64,000 nucleotides of DNA from Nymphaea colorata (lineage: Eukaryota > Streptophyta > Magnoliopsida > Nymphaeales > Nymphaeaceae), in contig NC_045138.2 of NCBI RefSeq assembly GCF_008831285.2, positions 22,973,934 through 23,037,933 on the forward strand. The letters run 5' to 3'. Below the pieces are notes generated by a model. The model was not told the DNA's origin. It worked only from the letters and a program-made list of their open reading frames with translations, and searched no databases. Made by a program: the position numbers and the translations under genes. The stretch's first letter is position 1. The number at the start of each line of letters is the position of its first letter. This document shows positions 48,673 through 60,879 of the stretch, one piece after another.

Positions 48673-48687
48673 TTACTCCTCCTCCAT
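48673..48687 (-). promoter_or_regulatory. Minimal upstream ORF (Met-Glu-Glu-Glu-stop) before DUF868
   Basis: ATGGAGGAGGAGTAA in the presumed 5' leader, 32 bases upstream of the main ATG. Such short uORFs can lower or condition translation; whether it lies in the mRNA depends on the unmapped transcription start. Confidence 0.5.
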
Positions 48688-49007
48688 TGAATCGATCGAT
48701 GGGATGATATGAGGGTGGAGGAAGCGTCTTTGTTTCTGTTGCAGGGGGCGGTGGCTAGCTGCTCAGTATTTGTTTATTACAAAGAGCCAACAGCCCCTCC
48801 TGCCTTAGGATGATGATGACGATGATGGGCAGCTTTGGATCCTGAGACTCTCTTTTTGTTGGGAAGAAGGTTAGAGAGAGAAGGAGGGAGAGCATGTGAG
48901 GGTGGGGTTTCTTAGCTTGATTTGCGGGAACGCCAGGAAGTAAAGTGTCGAGACAGTTTGTATCTCACTGTGAGCTGGTCTCCATTGTCGCTGTTCTCTC
49001 TCTCTCT

Positions 49008-49059
<52 letters not shown>
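49008..49059. repeat. (TA)n microsatellite
   Basis: About 50 bp of TA next to a short CT run, roughly 370 bp upstream of the DUF868 start codon. Confidence 0.97.
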
Positions 49060-49060
<1 letters not shown>

Positions 49061-49099
49061 GCGTTCATACGTATGATCAATTATATGAGGGAATTGAAC

Positions 49100-49142
49100 T
49101 TCGTTCCCTGAAAGCGAACGCGCTATCCAGCTGACCGCATGT
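49100..49142 (-). other. tRNA-like A/B-box relic
   Basis: The minus strand reads GCGGTCAGCTGGATAGCGCG (A-box-like) and, about 27 bases on, AGTTCAATTCCC (B-box-like, GGTTCGANTCC type). No cloverleaf forms: the acceptor and T stems do not pair. It may be the head of a tRNA-derived SINE whose tail is the adjacent (TA)n run, or a decayed tRNA. Confidence 0.35.
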
Positions 49143-49734
49143 CAAAAGTTCAGTTAATTTATAAGCATTCTTTTGAATGATATATATATCATTTGGCTCA
49201 AGGAAAAAAAATTGATGCTAAATTCAATTAAATTGCGACTTAAAACCATCCTACTGATGAGTTGCAATGTTTTTTAAATCAGTCTGAATCAGGCCATTTT
49301 AATCCAAAATTTAAGTAGCAAATTGATTTGATTCATGAGACGGTACATGGGTGTCTTATAGATGTCATAAACTTCGTTCTTATTAGTTTTTGTGCATTGT
49401 TAATTTTTTTCCTAATTACTATTACTATTATTATTTTTAATATAATAACCATAACTGATTCAGCAGAAGTATTGAATTGGAAAATTTGGTTCCATTTCCA
49501 ATTTTTTACAACGGTGTTTCCTACTAATGAAATGTGAGGGAGGTTTCTGTTTTACAAGGTGACATCAGCCGTAGTCAGCCTCATCCTTCATTATTAAAGC
49601 AAAGCGTCCGTCATTTTGCAAGGTCAGCGGTGGACAATGCGTATGGTAAATATTGCTACCCACGTAGCAAGAAAAATATTGGCTTCTCCATATTCTTCTC
49701 TTCCACAATAAATCAAGCGAGCTCGCTAAGGGTA
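49143..49734. other. Intergenic DNA
   Basis: AT-rich; no gene or recognisable repeat. Confidence 0.5.
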
Positions 49735-49742
49735 GCCACTCG

Positions 49743-50145
49743 TAGGGCTGCACAATGAGCCCCGCCAATTCAGACTCGACTTGAACTCATTCGAAAAAAC
49801 TTCGCACGTGCTCAACCTGTTTATAAACGAGCTGAGTCGAGCTTACAATGATACTCGAAACGATAAACGAATCGAGTTTGAGTTTCTGAAACTCGCCTCG
49901 TTTATATTTGACTCGACTCGCAAACCGGTACTCTATATAATATTACCAAAAATGGTTTCACAAGTTATGCGAGTTAACGCCTAAATGAGTTAAATGGGTT
50001 AAACGAGTCAATCGAGCTCGATTTTGTATATTCGAGTAGAGCTCGAACTTGAGTTTGCTATAAGGAGCTCGAGCTCGAGTTTTTTGAGTTGAGCCAAGTT
50101 GGAGCTGGCCAAGCTCGGGCTCGATTTGGCTCGTGTGCAGCCCTA
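49743..50145. mobile_element. Short hAT element/MITE, 403 bp
   Basis: It starts TAGGGCTGCACAATGAGCC and ends GGCTCGTGTGCAGCCCTA, a strong terminal inverted repeat. The flanks are GCCACTCG (49735-49742) and GCCACTCA (50146-50153), a seven-of-eight target duplication. The subterminal cgag/gagctcg motifs match the 2.1-kb element at 5773-7864, so it is the same family with almost no interior. Confidence 0.93.
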
Positions 50146-50153
50146 GCCACTCA

Positions 50154-51561
50154 CTTACTTCTAAGGGTTAAGGGTATCCTTGAATTTTTTTGTTTGGCAA
50201 CCATACAAGGGCAAGTTGCCGCTGAGTAAGTTGGCACAACAAATAACAACTTCCTGCGTTACAAAAAGAGAGACACTGATGTGCACAAGCTGAAGCGTTG
50301 ATGAGATATTACATTGAGGCACCGAAAACATTCATTTTAGCAGTAGTAAGACATTGTTATTGCTTATGAATCTGCCTAAAAAATTGAAGCAGATTCACGA
50401 AACATTGGAACAAGTGTTTTATGAATCTGTCTCATTTTTGAAGCAGATCTATGAAACGTTGTCAAACTTACTCTCTATGATATGGGAGGAAAGGTAGAGA
50501 GGCTTCGGCTCTCTTTGCCATGTTGTAGGATGAAATATTCTTTCTACTCATCCAATGGTCCTACATGTCATCCGCATAAAAGCTTTAGATCATTTTTTTT
50601 TTATATAGATCACAGACTTTCAGACATCCCAAGGTTCAACTTGGGTGCGATGGAGGCTGGTTGCCTCTCTGTTTACCTCCTTATTCAATTCAATTCCATA
50701 AAATAAATAGTGGAAAAGGGGCAGACAACTTTGATTTTTTGGGGTTTAGTTTACTTTTTAATATATCTGGCATCAGCTTGATTCACAAATGTTACTTCTT
50801 TAAATTGTAAGATTACGCGACACTTTAATTGACGAGTGTCATGCTTTGCACTTGAGTTATGAAGCAGTGAACGTTACTTCTTTAAACTGTAAAATTATGC
50901 GACACTTTAATTGACGAGTGTCATGCTCTGCACTTGAGTTACGAAGCAGCTGCGTTACACCCGAGCAGTAGAAAGAAAGGGGAATAGGTTTGGAGAGTCA
51001 ATTTGAGCATGAATGGACGTAGCTTGGCTAGATTGGAAAATCTGAAGCTGCCGAAATAAGCAGATGAGCCAGAATACATGGCGAGGGCAATCTACATTGA
51101 ACGTTGACCTTAAACTCGGTAGCAGAACTGAAGAAGGTTGGGTAACAGCTCTTTGGATGTTCAATTTTGGCAGCCAGCATGATTTGCCGGCTGCTCAATT
51201 GGCAACAGCTTTCGCTCCACGAGAGACGGTAGGATTGCCGATTGTCTTCTTTACGACCATGTATAGTTTCCATCTAAACTCTATAGAAAAAGGACACTTG
51301 AAAATTTAGCCCCATTCTATTCATTTCTCTTATGATTCGGTTCAACTAACTTAATTCTTAGACTAGTTTTCCTTCTCCTCTTTTCTTTACCTCTCTCTCA
51401 CCTACTTTCTCTCCTTCTTCATTTTAATTTATTTCTCCTTTTAACAACCATTTGGTAGATCCTAGAAAAGATAGACACTAGAAAATTCAATTTTGTTTTC
51501 AGGCTAGTTTTATAGATTTTTTCAGTTCCCCCTTTCCTTGCTTCTCTCTCTCCTCACAACA

Positions 51562-51600
<39 letters not shown>

Positions 51601-52213
51601 CAAATACGACTAACCCATTAAGAGATTTTGATTTATATAGTTCAAAGTATTAAAAGATAAAATCAATTTATTACACATGGTAATAATGCCAATCGCCTGC
51701 CCGAGACACATGAAAAATGAATCCTAGCTACATCTAGCACTGTCCAAAATCACCGTAATTAATGCACAAGAATCATCTCTTTAATACTACACCTTTCATG
51801 CACAAACATCAGGCCATGTCGTGCATTAATTTCTCCTTCTAAGTGTAGGAGTTATCTCCTTTAGATAACTGGAGTTCTTATTTTTAAGTTTTTAAGGGTA
51901 CCAATATGTAAACGAATAAAATTTTCTTAAAATATCAATATGCAAACATGAATTTTTTGTGGGTTTGTGTGGGCAATTGTCAACACGGTGATTGCACCTG
52001 CCTCCGCCCCTGCTGTCAGGTAGCCTTTATTGAAGTCATATTTTGGCCTATAAATACTTGTTTCCTCTCAAAAACGTTGATCAATAAACAGATCAAAGAA
52101 CCCTTCTTCATTGGAGAGCACTTGTCATGCTTTGTACTTTCATTCCTTTCAATCCCCCTTTTAAGGAGAAGAAAATGAAATTGTGACCTACGAGGGACCG
52201 TCGCCTGAATGGG
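50154..52213. other. Intergenic DNA
   Basis: No gene. 50350-50470 shares 'gaatctgcctcatttttgaagcagatt'-type sequence with the PIF-like element at 59753. An AT microsatellite lies at about 51565-51599. A TATAAATA string near 52050 and an mRNA-like tail to 52190 could belong to a solo LTR, but its ends were not found. Confidence 0.4.
50791..50954. repeat. Tandem duplication, 2 x 82 bp
   Basis: Units starting gttacttctttaaa and containing gacactttaattgacgagtg, with a few substitutions between them. Confidence 0.9.
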
Positions 52214-52420
52214 AGGCTAAACTTTTTTCATTCCTTTGCCCTCGATGTTTAGAGCTGCTTTAGGACCTGAGTGGTCATATGAAGGCTAAACTTTCTTCGT
52301 CCCTTTGCCTCCGGTGTTTAAAGTTGCTTTAGGACCTGAGTGGTCATATGGAGACTAAACTTTCTCCATTCCTTTGCCTTCTGTGTTTAGAGATGCTTTA
52401 AGACCAGAGTGGTCATATGC
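52214..52420. repeat. Tandem repeat, 3 x 69 bp
   Basis: Three units beginning aggctaaactttct, with tttgcc, gtttagag and ggacctgagtggtcatatg at the same offsets. Divergence between units is visible but the period is exactly 69. Confidence 0.92.
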
Positions 52421-52615
52421 TGTATTCTTCAACTCATACATGCCATCATTTGTAATTCAAATGAATAGCATCTATGGAAATCTAACTAAGAACGTGTCGA
52501 CAAATGCACCACTAGGCAGACCGCTTCTCTCGAAGCAACAGGATTGTGAATGAGAGACTCGTTAGAGCAGCTCTAAGGCCTTGAAAGATTATGGAAACTC
52601 AACAGCTTTCCTGTC

Positions 52616-52701
52616 CACAAAATAACATCAATATGTTACATACGGTAAGAGGCCTTACATTGATGTCACAAAATAACATCAATATGTTACATACGGTAAG
52701 G
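52616..52701. repeat. Direct repeat with 51-bp period
   Basis: cacaaaataacatcaatatg plus ttacatacggtaag occurs twice, 51 bases apart. Confidence 0.9.
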
Positions 52702-55465
52702 CCATATATAATACCTGCATTAGATACCAAAATAAAAAAAAAATAAAGAAAAGAAAATAAATCCTTACACAACAATAGGAAAAGCAAAATTGATGTTTCT
52801 TTGATTACTTTTCTTTAAAATATTGAGTTATTTGATGTTATGAAAATCCTTCGTTTCAGCTGAATGTGATGCCTAATCATCGCGCCCATCAAACTAACAA
52901 AAAGAAAAAGGAACAAAGAGGAAAAGTAGGTGAGAAAGTTAAGGGAAAAAAAAAAAGAAATTAGAAAATAAGATTAGTTGAAGTTGTGTTTACACACACC
53001 ACCGAGGGTTAGCTGGCGTAAGAAAAAGATCGCCGCAAAATCTATGGTTTCAACAGTGTTCTCTTGAAAGTTTTAGAAAGCCAGAAAACTAAGACAGCCA
53101 ATTTCTAAAACTTTGTCAAATCCTATTCATAATGTTGATTTTCATGATTTGTTTTTGAAATTTTCTAATTAAAATTTGCATGCATCTATAAGTAATTGGA
53201 CTATAAACTTCTCATGGAAGTTGTGCAGGCAAAATAAAATCTTCCTTCCTCTCACCACTAGGGGGGGAGGGGGTTTCTGGATCTCCCTTAAAAGAAAGTA
53301 AAAAAATTACATACAAATTTTAAAAAATTTCATTTGGTTATATATAAAAATTTTGAAAAATGTTATTTTGACCCATGTTAAAACGTAGAAACTTTACTTC
53401 ATCCATTTTTCAGTTTATATATATATATATATAAAATGGATGGGTATTCGCACATCCGTCCAAGAGCATGCGTTGGTAAACGTTATCGGGACCTGATCAG
53501 ATCGTGATGCCCCAAGTCCCCAAAATTCCCCATTTTGAACCACAACGCCAAGATATTAAAATATAAAAGATATCAGTTGTAAATGACCAAAAAAAAAAAA
53601 AAAAAGTGACAGAAAAGGATATCTATTCATACATGGATAAATTTTGACCCTTGGGATTTTACAATATGAAATTATGCGTCTTCACTGGCAGACCTACCTA
53701 TCCCCTATAAATTATTAAAAATGTAGGTGGGTTGGGCTATGGCATCTTCACCACATTGTACAGCTTTAGGCCAGAAGATGGAAGATGCCTTCCTCAATTA
53801 ATGGCCAATTATACTAACCATCATCTGCCGGGCGGGCCCCTTACATCTCTTGCCTCTTCACATGATTCTTCTCCACACCAACTTAAAAAACAAAAAAAAA
53901 TAGTGGTTCGGGTCACCCGATCAACGCCAATTTGGACAAGAATTTCGGCTGGTTGAGTTTGCTGTTGCAAATGAAACCGATTGGGATATTAGGATTTGGG
54001 TTCAATCATTGTTTGATACAAGCTTGATCACCGGCTTTGAGGGGTATAACGTAGTTGGTTGAGCTTAGGATGTCAACAGATCACATTGGAATCCGATAAA
54101 CCCGTAAGTCCTTAACTATATCTGTTTTTTTTTATATTCACATATTTGAATTTTTATACAAACAAAAAAGAAAAAAGAGTCACATCTAAATCCAAATCTG
54201 AAATCAAATTTTACAATCCAAATCTGATCTAAATTCAAATTTTACATTCGTATATGAATCTGAATCCAAACTTTGAACCAAATTTGGTCGAATTTCAAAA
54301 TGTTAGAGTATTAAATATATGATACTTATTTAAAAATAAATCAAATCTGAATCCACATCTAAATTTGATTGGACATTTATGTATATCTAAATCTAAATCC
54401 GATTCGATGTGATTTCTTAAATCTGAATCTGATATGATTTCTTAATATTTATTTGGCATAGTTCAGTTGGATGTCTGGTCTAAATCAGATATATTGACAT
54501 TTGTAATTGGGTTAAGGGCATGTGAAAATGCATGTCCCTAGCTAGATTCCTATTAGCACTATACTTTTGCAGTTTAAGATAATCAAGTACAGTACTTAAG
54601 TTTAAGGGTACACCACTGCTATTAATGCAACCTAAAAGTAAAAGAATTGAGCGCCCTTCGGGCCTCTCTTTCAAGCGGTGGGTTGTAGTGGCATAGCCAC
54701 ATGGTGGCTGGTGCGGGCAGTTGCCCACACCAGCCTCACAAAATTAGTTTAATATATTTGATTGTTATACATGTAAGTGCCCCAAAGAAATTATAGGTAT
54801 TGAATGAGTGCCCACACCAGAAAAAATTTCTGGCTCCGCTAGTGGTGCTTGTTAATGTCTTGCTCACCTAAAACAAAAATTTAAATGCGGATAAGCATTA
54901 ATGTTGGTAGTGAATATTAGGGAGGTGCATGGCTGATAAAAGCTTGGTTCCTGGTTTTGAGAAGGTGTAGGACAAAGTTGATTAAAGAGAAGGAATTAGG
55001 ATCGCAGGTAGGTGAGGTATCTGCTTTCGGTGGAAAGAATCATCTGAGAAGGAAGATGAAAAGAAGAAGAAGGCAAAAGCAGTGATTGCCTTGGCAGCAT
55101 TAGGGCAATGGGAGAGTTGGCACCAACCAACCCAAGGATGGCGGCCCTCGCTGTGTGCCCTTTGCTTCTGCTCATTGTTCTTGCCTTGTCCCTTTGTGAA
55201 TGCTGCTTTCCTTCTCTGTCTCTCTGCTTTCAATATTTTAAATGCGTTTTTGGTATCTTGCGGTTACGTTGTTAAAAAAGTTTGTTGGTCCGTTCAGCTG
55301 CGTCAGAAACCTTTTTGTGCATGTTGACAGCTGGTGATAAGTGATACCTTTGCCAGTATGTGTATTCGTTCGCTTGCATAAATATATAATTTTTGTTATG
55401 ACGTATCAGTCTCTTACCGGCCGTCATCCACGGTACTGGCCTCTCGGACGTGAAATATTGCATAC

Positions 55466-55505
<40 letters not shown>

Positions 55506-56671
55506 TCGGCCGTCCAATTTCTACAGGCAGATGTTTTTATATTTTATGACAACAATTGATTGACCACAGTTTTTAGTCACAAAATATACCATTTGTGATT
55601 ATTTTTAATGTTGCAAAATAAAAAAATTATCCCGTTTTTTAGCGATGGTATTCAAGCTAATATAGCACCATGCTTTGGTTAATTTTGTAAATTACACAAT
55701 CAATTATCATGATCAGAAGACACATCATCCTTGAGGAATCTTGAGTGGTTAGCTTTCAAAAACTCCACATAACAATTAGATTGGGAATGTATGGCTTTGG
55801 AGATGTTTGTAAATGCAAAATACTTGGAGCGAAGCATGACAGGGGTGGGAAACAATATATCTGCCAACTAAAGTGTCACATATCCATCATTTGTTGTCAA
55901 CATGAATGATGCATGTCCACATGAATCAAATTAGCAACCGGCTTTTCACCAGTCCGTCAATCCGACCAGCTACGCTACACCCTTTAGGGCCTCAGCTAAA
56001 ATTGGAGAATGGTCTGACTTACATTTGCGGAGTTATTAAACAAATATGGTGAATCTAAAAGGACACCCAGGGCGGCCAGTTGATCTCACTCCCAAATGAG
56101 AACACAATGTGATTTTCTCACCTTCCTCAACTTGCACGTCAGTAGTTTCCTTTTTGCATGACAAAGAGTTAATGACTCAAAGATTCAAAATGAAAGCTAG
56201 CCGCCTATCAGGCGCCCCTCATCTATTGCACCAACCCCCTTGGAAACATCACAGTAACTTAGTAACTTATTGAATCTCAGACTTAAAACCCACTGAGATG
56301 CAACCATTGCCTTGTTCTTAGCACCACAAAGATCTCTTTTTCCTTCATTTTACATAGTTTCAAATTAGGACTTAAATCACCATGGGCCTGGCGTCACTAA
56401 CAGGGAAGGAGGCCTGGACCCTCCGAAAACTGGTAGGCACTAATTGTTAGGTCTTTTCAGATCTGATTGCGTTTTTGGCTCCGCCCCGGATTTAATCTGC
56501 ATGCCCAATTAATGCCTCCTTTTCGTTACCTTGTTATAAAGCATATGCCCCAGGACTGGCATTAGCCTGTGTTCGGTTTTGGATCTGATCTAAACTTAAT
56601 AAGTTCGTTTCCTGATCCAAAACACTTTCTGATATAAACATGGCCTCTGAATTTTTACTTGAAGCATGCAA

Positions 56672-56703
56672 TTATCAAGATTCGAACGTTAGACCACTCG
56701 GCT
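56672..56703 (-). other. tRNA-like A/B-box relic
   Basis: The minus strand reads AGCCGAGTGGTCTAACG directly followed by TTCGAATCTTGA. The first matches the D-arm of tRNA-Leu/Ser and the second a B box, but the anticodon arm is missing. Possibly a SINE head or collapsed tRNA. Confidence 0.35.
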
Positions 56704-57198
56704 TTATATTTCAATGCATTATGCATCAGCTTTCATGAAATTCCATCATGATATCAATCTGATAAATCATTCTTACTTGCTTACTTGCTGATTCTCAATA
56801 CATCACAAACTATTAACTCCTCCGAACTCTTTAAGGAACTTCTGGATTTTTCATAATTTTCATATAGCGTCTCATGTTTCCTAAATTTAGCTGGAACGTG
56901 CTAGAATCAAGGAAAATCTTTTAGCTGCTCATTAATGACACGGTATTCACTTCGAATGTTGGGAAATGGGAAATATCTTATTAATTAATGTTCCCACTAT
57001 CGTATTGATTAAATCAAGATCATAGGATTAATTAAAAATTTAAAACTTTTGGTTATAGTATTTTTTTTAGGGTGAGTGGTTCATTCCCTGTACAGAGGCC
57101 ACTATCCCTCATCTTTGCTTGTTCCCTGAGTTTTCACAGAGCATGCTTTAAAACCTTTTACGGTTTAGAAAAAAAGTGCATTAGAATGTAACAGTAAC

Positions 57199-57401
57199 CA
57201 GGAGCGGAGGGAGGGGGGCCACCCGGGCCATGGCCTGGGTGAGCCCAAGAAATTTTCTTTTTTTTTTTTTTTACATTGAAAAAATCAAATTTTTTTAGTT
57301 TGGCCCGACCGGTCGCTCCTCGTCGCTCCTCTTAGCCCGACTTTGGTCCGGCCCGCAAATCGTCTTGGCCGACCCTAGAAAAAATCTTGGCTCCGTCCCT
57401 G
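57199..57401. mobile_element. hAT MITE, 203 bp ('cggagcc' family)
   Basis: It starts CAGGAGCGGAGGGAGGG and ends TTGGCTCCGTCCCTG, and is flanked by perfect 8-bp duplications ACAGTAAC (57191-57198 and 57402-57409). Poly-T and GC-rich segments lie inside. This terminus type is common among plant hAT MITEs. Confidence 0.92.
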
Positions 57402-57609
57402 ACAGTAACCACTTCAAGGCTCGAACTTGAGTTCTACCACCTTGCCACCTAATATGCTACCACTTCTAAGGGTTTTTTTGACTAATAGTTAAGCTATCAC
57501 AACATCATTACTATTGTTCATGATTTTGAGTTTATCTCAAGCAATGAAGTCCTCTCATTACTCCAATGCTTGGCTCCACTCGCCTGAAACCGCATAACAA
57601 GCTGAAAGT

Positions 57610-57713
57610 TCATACATTTTGCTGAGAAAATGTTGAAAATTATGCATGGGCTACACCTTACTCATACATTTTGCTGAGAAAATGTTGAAAATTATGCATG
57701 GGCTACACCTTAC
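57610..57713. repeat. Tandem duplication, 2 x 52 bp
   Basis: tcatacattttgctgagaaa through ggctacacctta occurs twice with no visible difference, which points to a recent event. Confidence 0.95.
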
Positions 57714-58385
57714 CCTTGTCAAAAAATTCCATCCATGAGATTCAAAACTTTCAAGAAAAAAAGGGAGTTCATGGATCTTCTATCAGCTTCTAGATCTCAA
57801 ACAGACTTGTCAATACCATATTTTAGCCATCGTCCCTAAGTCACATGGATGCCGGAGATTGATTCCGGTACCGGTGTCAACACGCCAACACGGTGACATG
57901 TGTCAACACGGCAACATGAGTACAAGGACACACCGTGATACTTTGGATTAGACCTAGGTCAGACTTGATCCAAAACACATTAAACATTTTTTCTTTTAAA
58001 CAAAATAGATGAATTTTTGTGGGCGTTTATGTGTGTGTATATATATACATATAGTATTATTAGTATTACTGTACTCACATTTTCTAAAATTTTTATACCC
58101 GTACTCTTTGTCGTACCATACCTCATACCATGCCCATATCCATGTGGCTTAGGACCATACCTGTACCTCTTGGAGGGCATGGTCCTCGTGTTAAATTATA
58201 TGAAATGGGTCCAACACGTAGGTAAGATACTTTATGAAATTGCTCAAACAAAAGTTGTAAACATATGAGACAGTTTTGGACCGAAAATAATTACAATGAA
58301 TTGCGACTCCACCTGAGTGAATTTTGGATCCGATCGTTATGTAAAGTTTGGCATGTGGAATTAGGTTCCACACATGGACAATGGA

Positions 58386-58388
<3 letters not shown>

Positions 58389-58461
<73 letters not shown>
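58389..58461. repeat. (AT)n microsatellite
   Basis: About 72 bp of uninterrupted AT. Confidence 0.97.
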
Positions 58462-58463
<2 letters not shown>

Positions 58464-58777
58464 TTTAGGGTAAGAGACAAAAACTAGACCTATTCAAATT
58501 AGTTAAAGAAAGATTTGATGAGAAACATATATTAAGTTGATCGTTTTTTTATTTAAATAATATTTTTTAATAGTGAAAAATGAACTGCTCTTATAACATC
58601 AAAATTTTGAAAGTACAAAGTTCTATTATTTTTACAAAAATGACTTGAACTAAATCATGAACTATATTAAATTAGTATTTATAAACACATTAGAAGGTTC
58701 ATATTTTGTTTAAAATATTTTTTAACATGGAAAGAGGTCTGGTTTTTATCCCTTACCAAGTGGTCACATATGTACCA

Positions 58778-58782
<5 letters not shown>

Positions 58783-58852
<70 letters not shown>
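58783..58852. repeat. (TA)n microsatellite
   Basis: About 70 bp of TA bounded by cactatata and tatagtgag, so the flanks CACTA/TAGTG also pair. Confidence 0.97.
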
Positions 58853-58856
<4 letters not shown>

Positions 58857-59048
58857 GTGAATGATGAGTTTGGTTATCTAGAGTTATCCAATCATCTAAT
58901 CAAGACCATCCATGTAAAGCAGATGGACGATTGAGAGAAAAACAAGGAGAAAATTTCGTAAACTAATATTAAATTATGAAAATGCACATCCTTTTTTTCT
59001 CATTATTTTTCTTTTAACCGTCCATCATATGGAATCAGATGGTGTTTG

Positions 59049-59049
<1 letters not shown>

Positions 59050-59088
<39 letters not shown>
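59050..59088. repeat. (TA)n microsatellite
   Basis: About 38 bp of TA. Confidence 0.95.
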
Positions 59089-59091
<3 letters not shown>

Positions 59092-60076
59092 CTCAAAGTG
59101 GAGATAGTTGAACACTTTTTAAACTACTTTTAAAACCCTTAAGAAGCTTACATGGTTACATCTCATACTAGTTATATTGATTCGAAGCATTTTTAAACTT
59201 TGAACTGGGCTGGCTAATGGGAAGGTTGTAATCCAACTGTTAAATAACGTGCAGCAAAGAACTTTCAACTCAGAAGAAAGTTCAAATTATCTACTATGCA
59301 TCAGCTAGACAATTTACTACATAAAAATCATGCTTCGTAGCAATTGAAACATAAAATCAAATAAAATATTTCGTCCTTACAAAAGATCAACCAAAGTAAA
59401 AGCTGAAATAAGAAAATGACAATCAACATGGTTCTTGAAATCTAGCTAGCTAGTTCCTACACGTGAAAAAAAAATACCAATAAACCTTCTTTGTGAACTT
59501 ATTTGCGAACTTCGAATGCACACGAACAGGGTAATAGATTATGTTACTTTCACTTTTCAATCTTGCAGTTTGATCACATGCATCATCAATAAATCGTTTA
59601 CGATTCTCTTCCCTCTCTCTCTCTCTCTCTCATCCTGGCTCTTTCACATAAACATACAAGCATACTTACCTCAAACCTTGATCAATATGCACAGTCTGTA
59701 TGCCTTAGAATAAAAACCTATCATAATCATCGATCTAAACTTATATTCCTAAAGAGCTGTTTGCCAACAGTAACACTGCCTCATGAATCTTTACTAAAAA
59801 ATGATACAACTCATAAAAAACCGCAACAAACAATTCTTGAATGAAGTATTCAACTCTAGGGATGAATAAAAAAAGATCTCTTTATTGGTTCTATCTTATA
59901 TTTTTGATGAATAAAATGAATCTTTTTATCGAAGGATCAGAAAAAAAAAATGGGTTCTGGATCTCCTGCAGGAATGGTTTGAAAGACCCAAAACCCAAAA
60001 TAGTGGTATTTGCTAGCAACAACATAATGGAAGCAGTCAAACAATATAGATTGATCTGAAATCTGTTACTGTCTCA

Positions 60077-60281
60077 TGAATTTTTATTAAAAAATGATAC
60101 AATTCATAAAAAACCGCAACAATCTATGAATCTACTCTATTTTTGTAAGAAAGATTTGTGAGATGGTAACAATATGTATGAATCTTTATTAAAAAATGAT
60201 ACAATTCATAAAAAACCGCAACAATCTATGAATCTATTCAATTTTTGTAGGAAAGATTTGTGAGATGGTAACAATATGTCA
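60077..60281. repeat. Tandem duplication, 2 x 102 bp
   Basis: Units start tgaatttttattaaaaaatg, continue through cataaaaaaccgcaacaatc and gaaagatttgtgagatggta. A partial, older unit lies at 59780-59840. Confidence 0.93.
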
Positions 60282-60459
60282 CTGATCGCCTCCTCAATAG
60301 GAATAATTTATTACTATTCTATGATATGTCTCAACAAATACTATAACATGATAATTCATGAATCTGCCTCATTTGTTAAGATAGATTTACGAAACAATAA
60401 TAAATTATTACTATTATCAAACACCCTTCTTCTTTCGATAAATCAAGCAGAGTCTGACC

Positions 60460-60525
60460 TTAATCCGTTTATAGTTTTCAATTAATCCGTCTATAGTTTT
60501 CAATTAATCCGTCTATAGTTTTCAA
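60460..60525. repeat. Tandem repeat, 3 x 22 bp
   Basis: ttaatccgtctatagttttc plus aa three times, with one change (gttt for gtct) in the first unit. Confidence 0.95.
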
Positions 60526-60879
60526 TGAACGCACAAGCAGGGATGAGGGTGTTCTTTGGCGGCCTGGACCTACGTGAACCGACCGCTCAGGTCTCCAGCC
60601 AAGTTCTGGCTGGGATTCTGACCCGCTTGATTCGGACCTGGTCCGACCCGTTTACGGCCATGAAAGAAATCCGGGCGTATATCCAGAGCGAGGGAGAACG
60701 AGAGGTTCAAATTAGGCGCCATATCTTCCTGGCCCCTGAGCAGGATGGCCCTCCTTTCCAGATTCTTCTGATTTCCAGATCTTCTTCTTTCGTGATATGG
60801 TTCATGAAAAATCAATCAATATAGAGCACAATCCATGAAAATATCGTGGCTTTACGTTTCCCTGCCAAACAGGTCCTAA

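Larger units (their letters stand above)
52421..57190. other. Long gene-free stretch
   Basis: No gene recognised over about 4.8 kb. It holds a 51-bp-period direct repeat (52616-52701) and a degenerate TAGGATGTCAA-type MITE body (about 54066-54512, no clear target duplication). It also holds two strings resembling the ends of a 'ggctccgcc' hAT MITE (54686-54845 and about 56396-56488) and an AT microsatellite (about 55469-55501). Confidence 0.45.
57410..59749. other. Intergenic DNA rich in AT microsatellites
   Basis: No gene. It contains the 52-bp tandem duplication, three long AT runs and a tRNA-like string at about 57417-57458. Open frames here are short, and some derive from the microsatellites. 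Confidence 0.5.
59753..60876. mobile_element. Candidate PIF/Harbinger-like element, 1124 bp
   Basis: The left end AGAGCTGTTTGCCAACAG and right end CCCTGCCAAACAGGTCC form an imperfect inverted repeat around the GCTGTTTG/CCTGTTTG core, with TAA on both outer sides (59750-59752 and 60877-60879). The body carries tandem repeats (102 bp and 22 bp) and a GC-rich stretch (60530-60740) without a recognised domain. The right end lies about 420 bp before the FLAP1-like ATG. The termini match at only about two-thirds of positions, so this is probable rather than certain. Confidence 0.55.

Noticed and set aside
47885-48712. 275-codon plus-strand open frame over the DUF868 gene
   Set aside because: It is the antisense shadow of a GC-rich coding region; its composition is low-complexity and it has no family motif, while the minus frame has clear DUF868 motifs.
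49100-49142. Functional tRNA gene
   Set aside because: No acceptor or T-stem pairing and shortened A-to-B distance; kept only as a tRNA-like relic.
54686-54845. Possible hAT MITE (tagtggcatagcc ... ggctccgctagtgg)
   Set aside because: The ends look right for the family, but no 8-bp target duplication could be matched, so it is only mentioned as debris.
60525-60824. 99-codon frame upstream of the FLAP1-like gene
   Set aside because: No recognised domain; lies in the GC-rich part of a candidate PIF-like element and spans its AT-rich edge.
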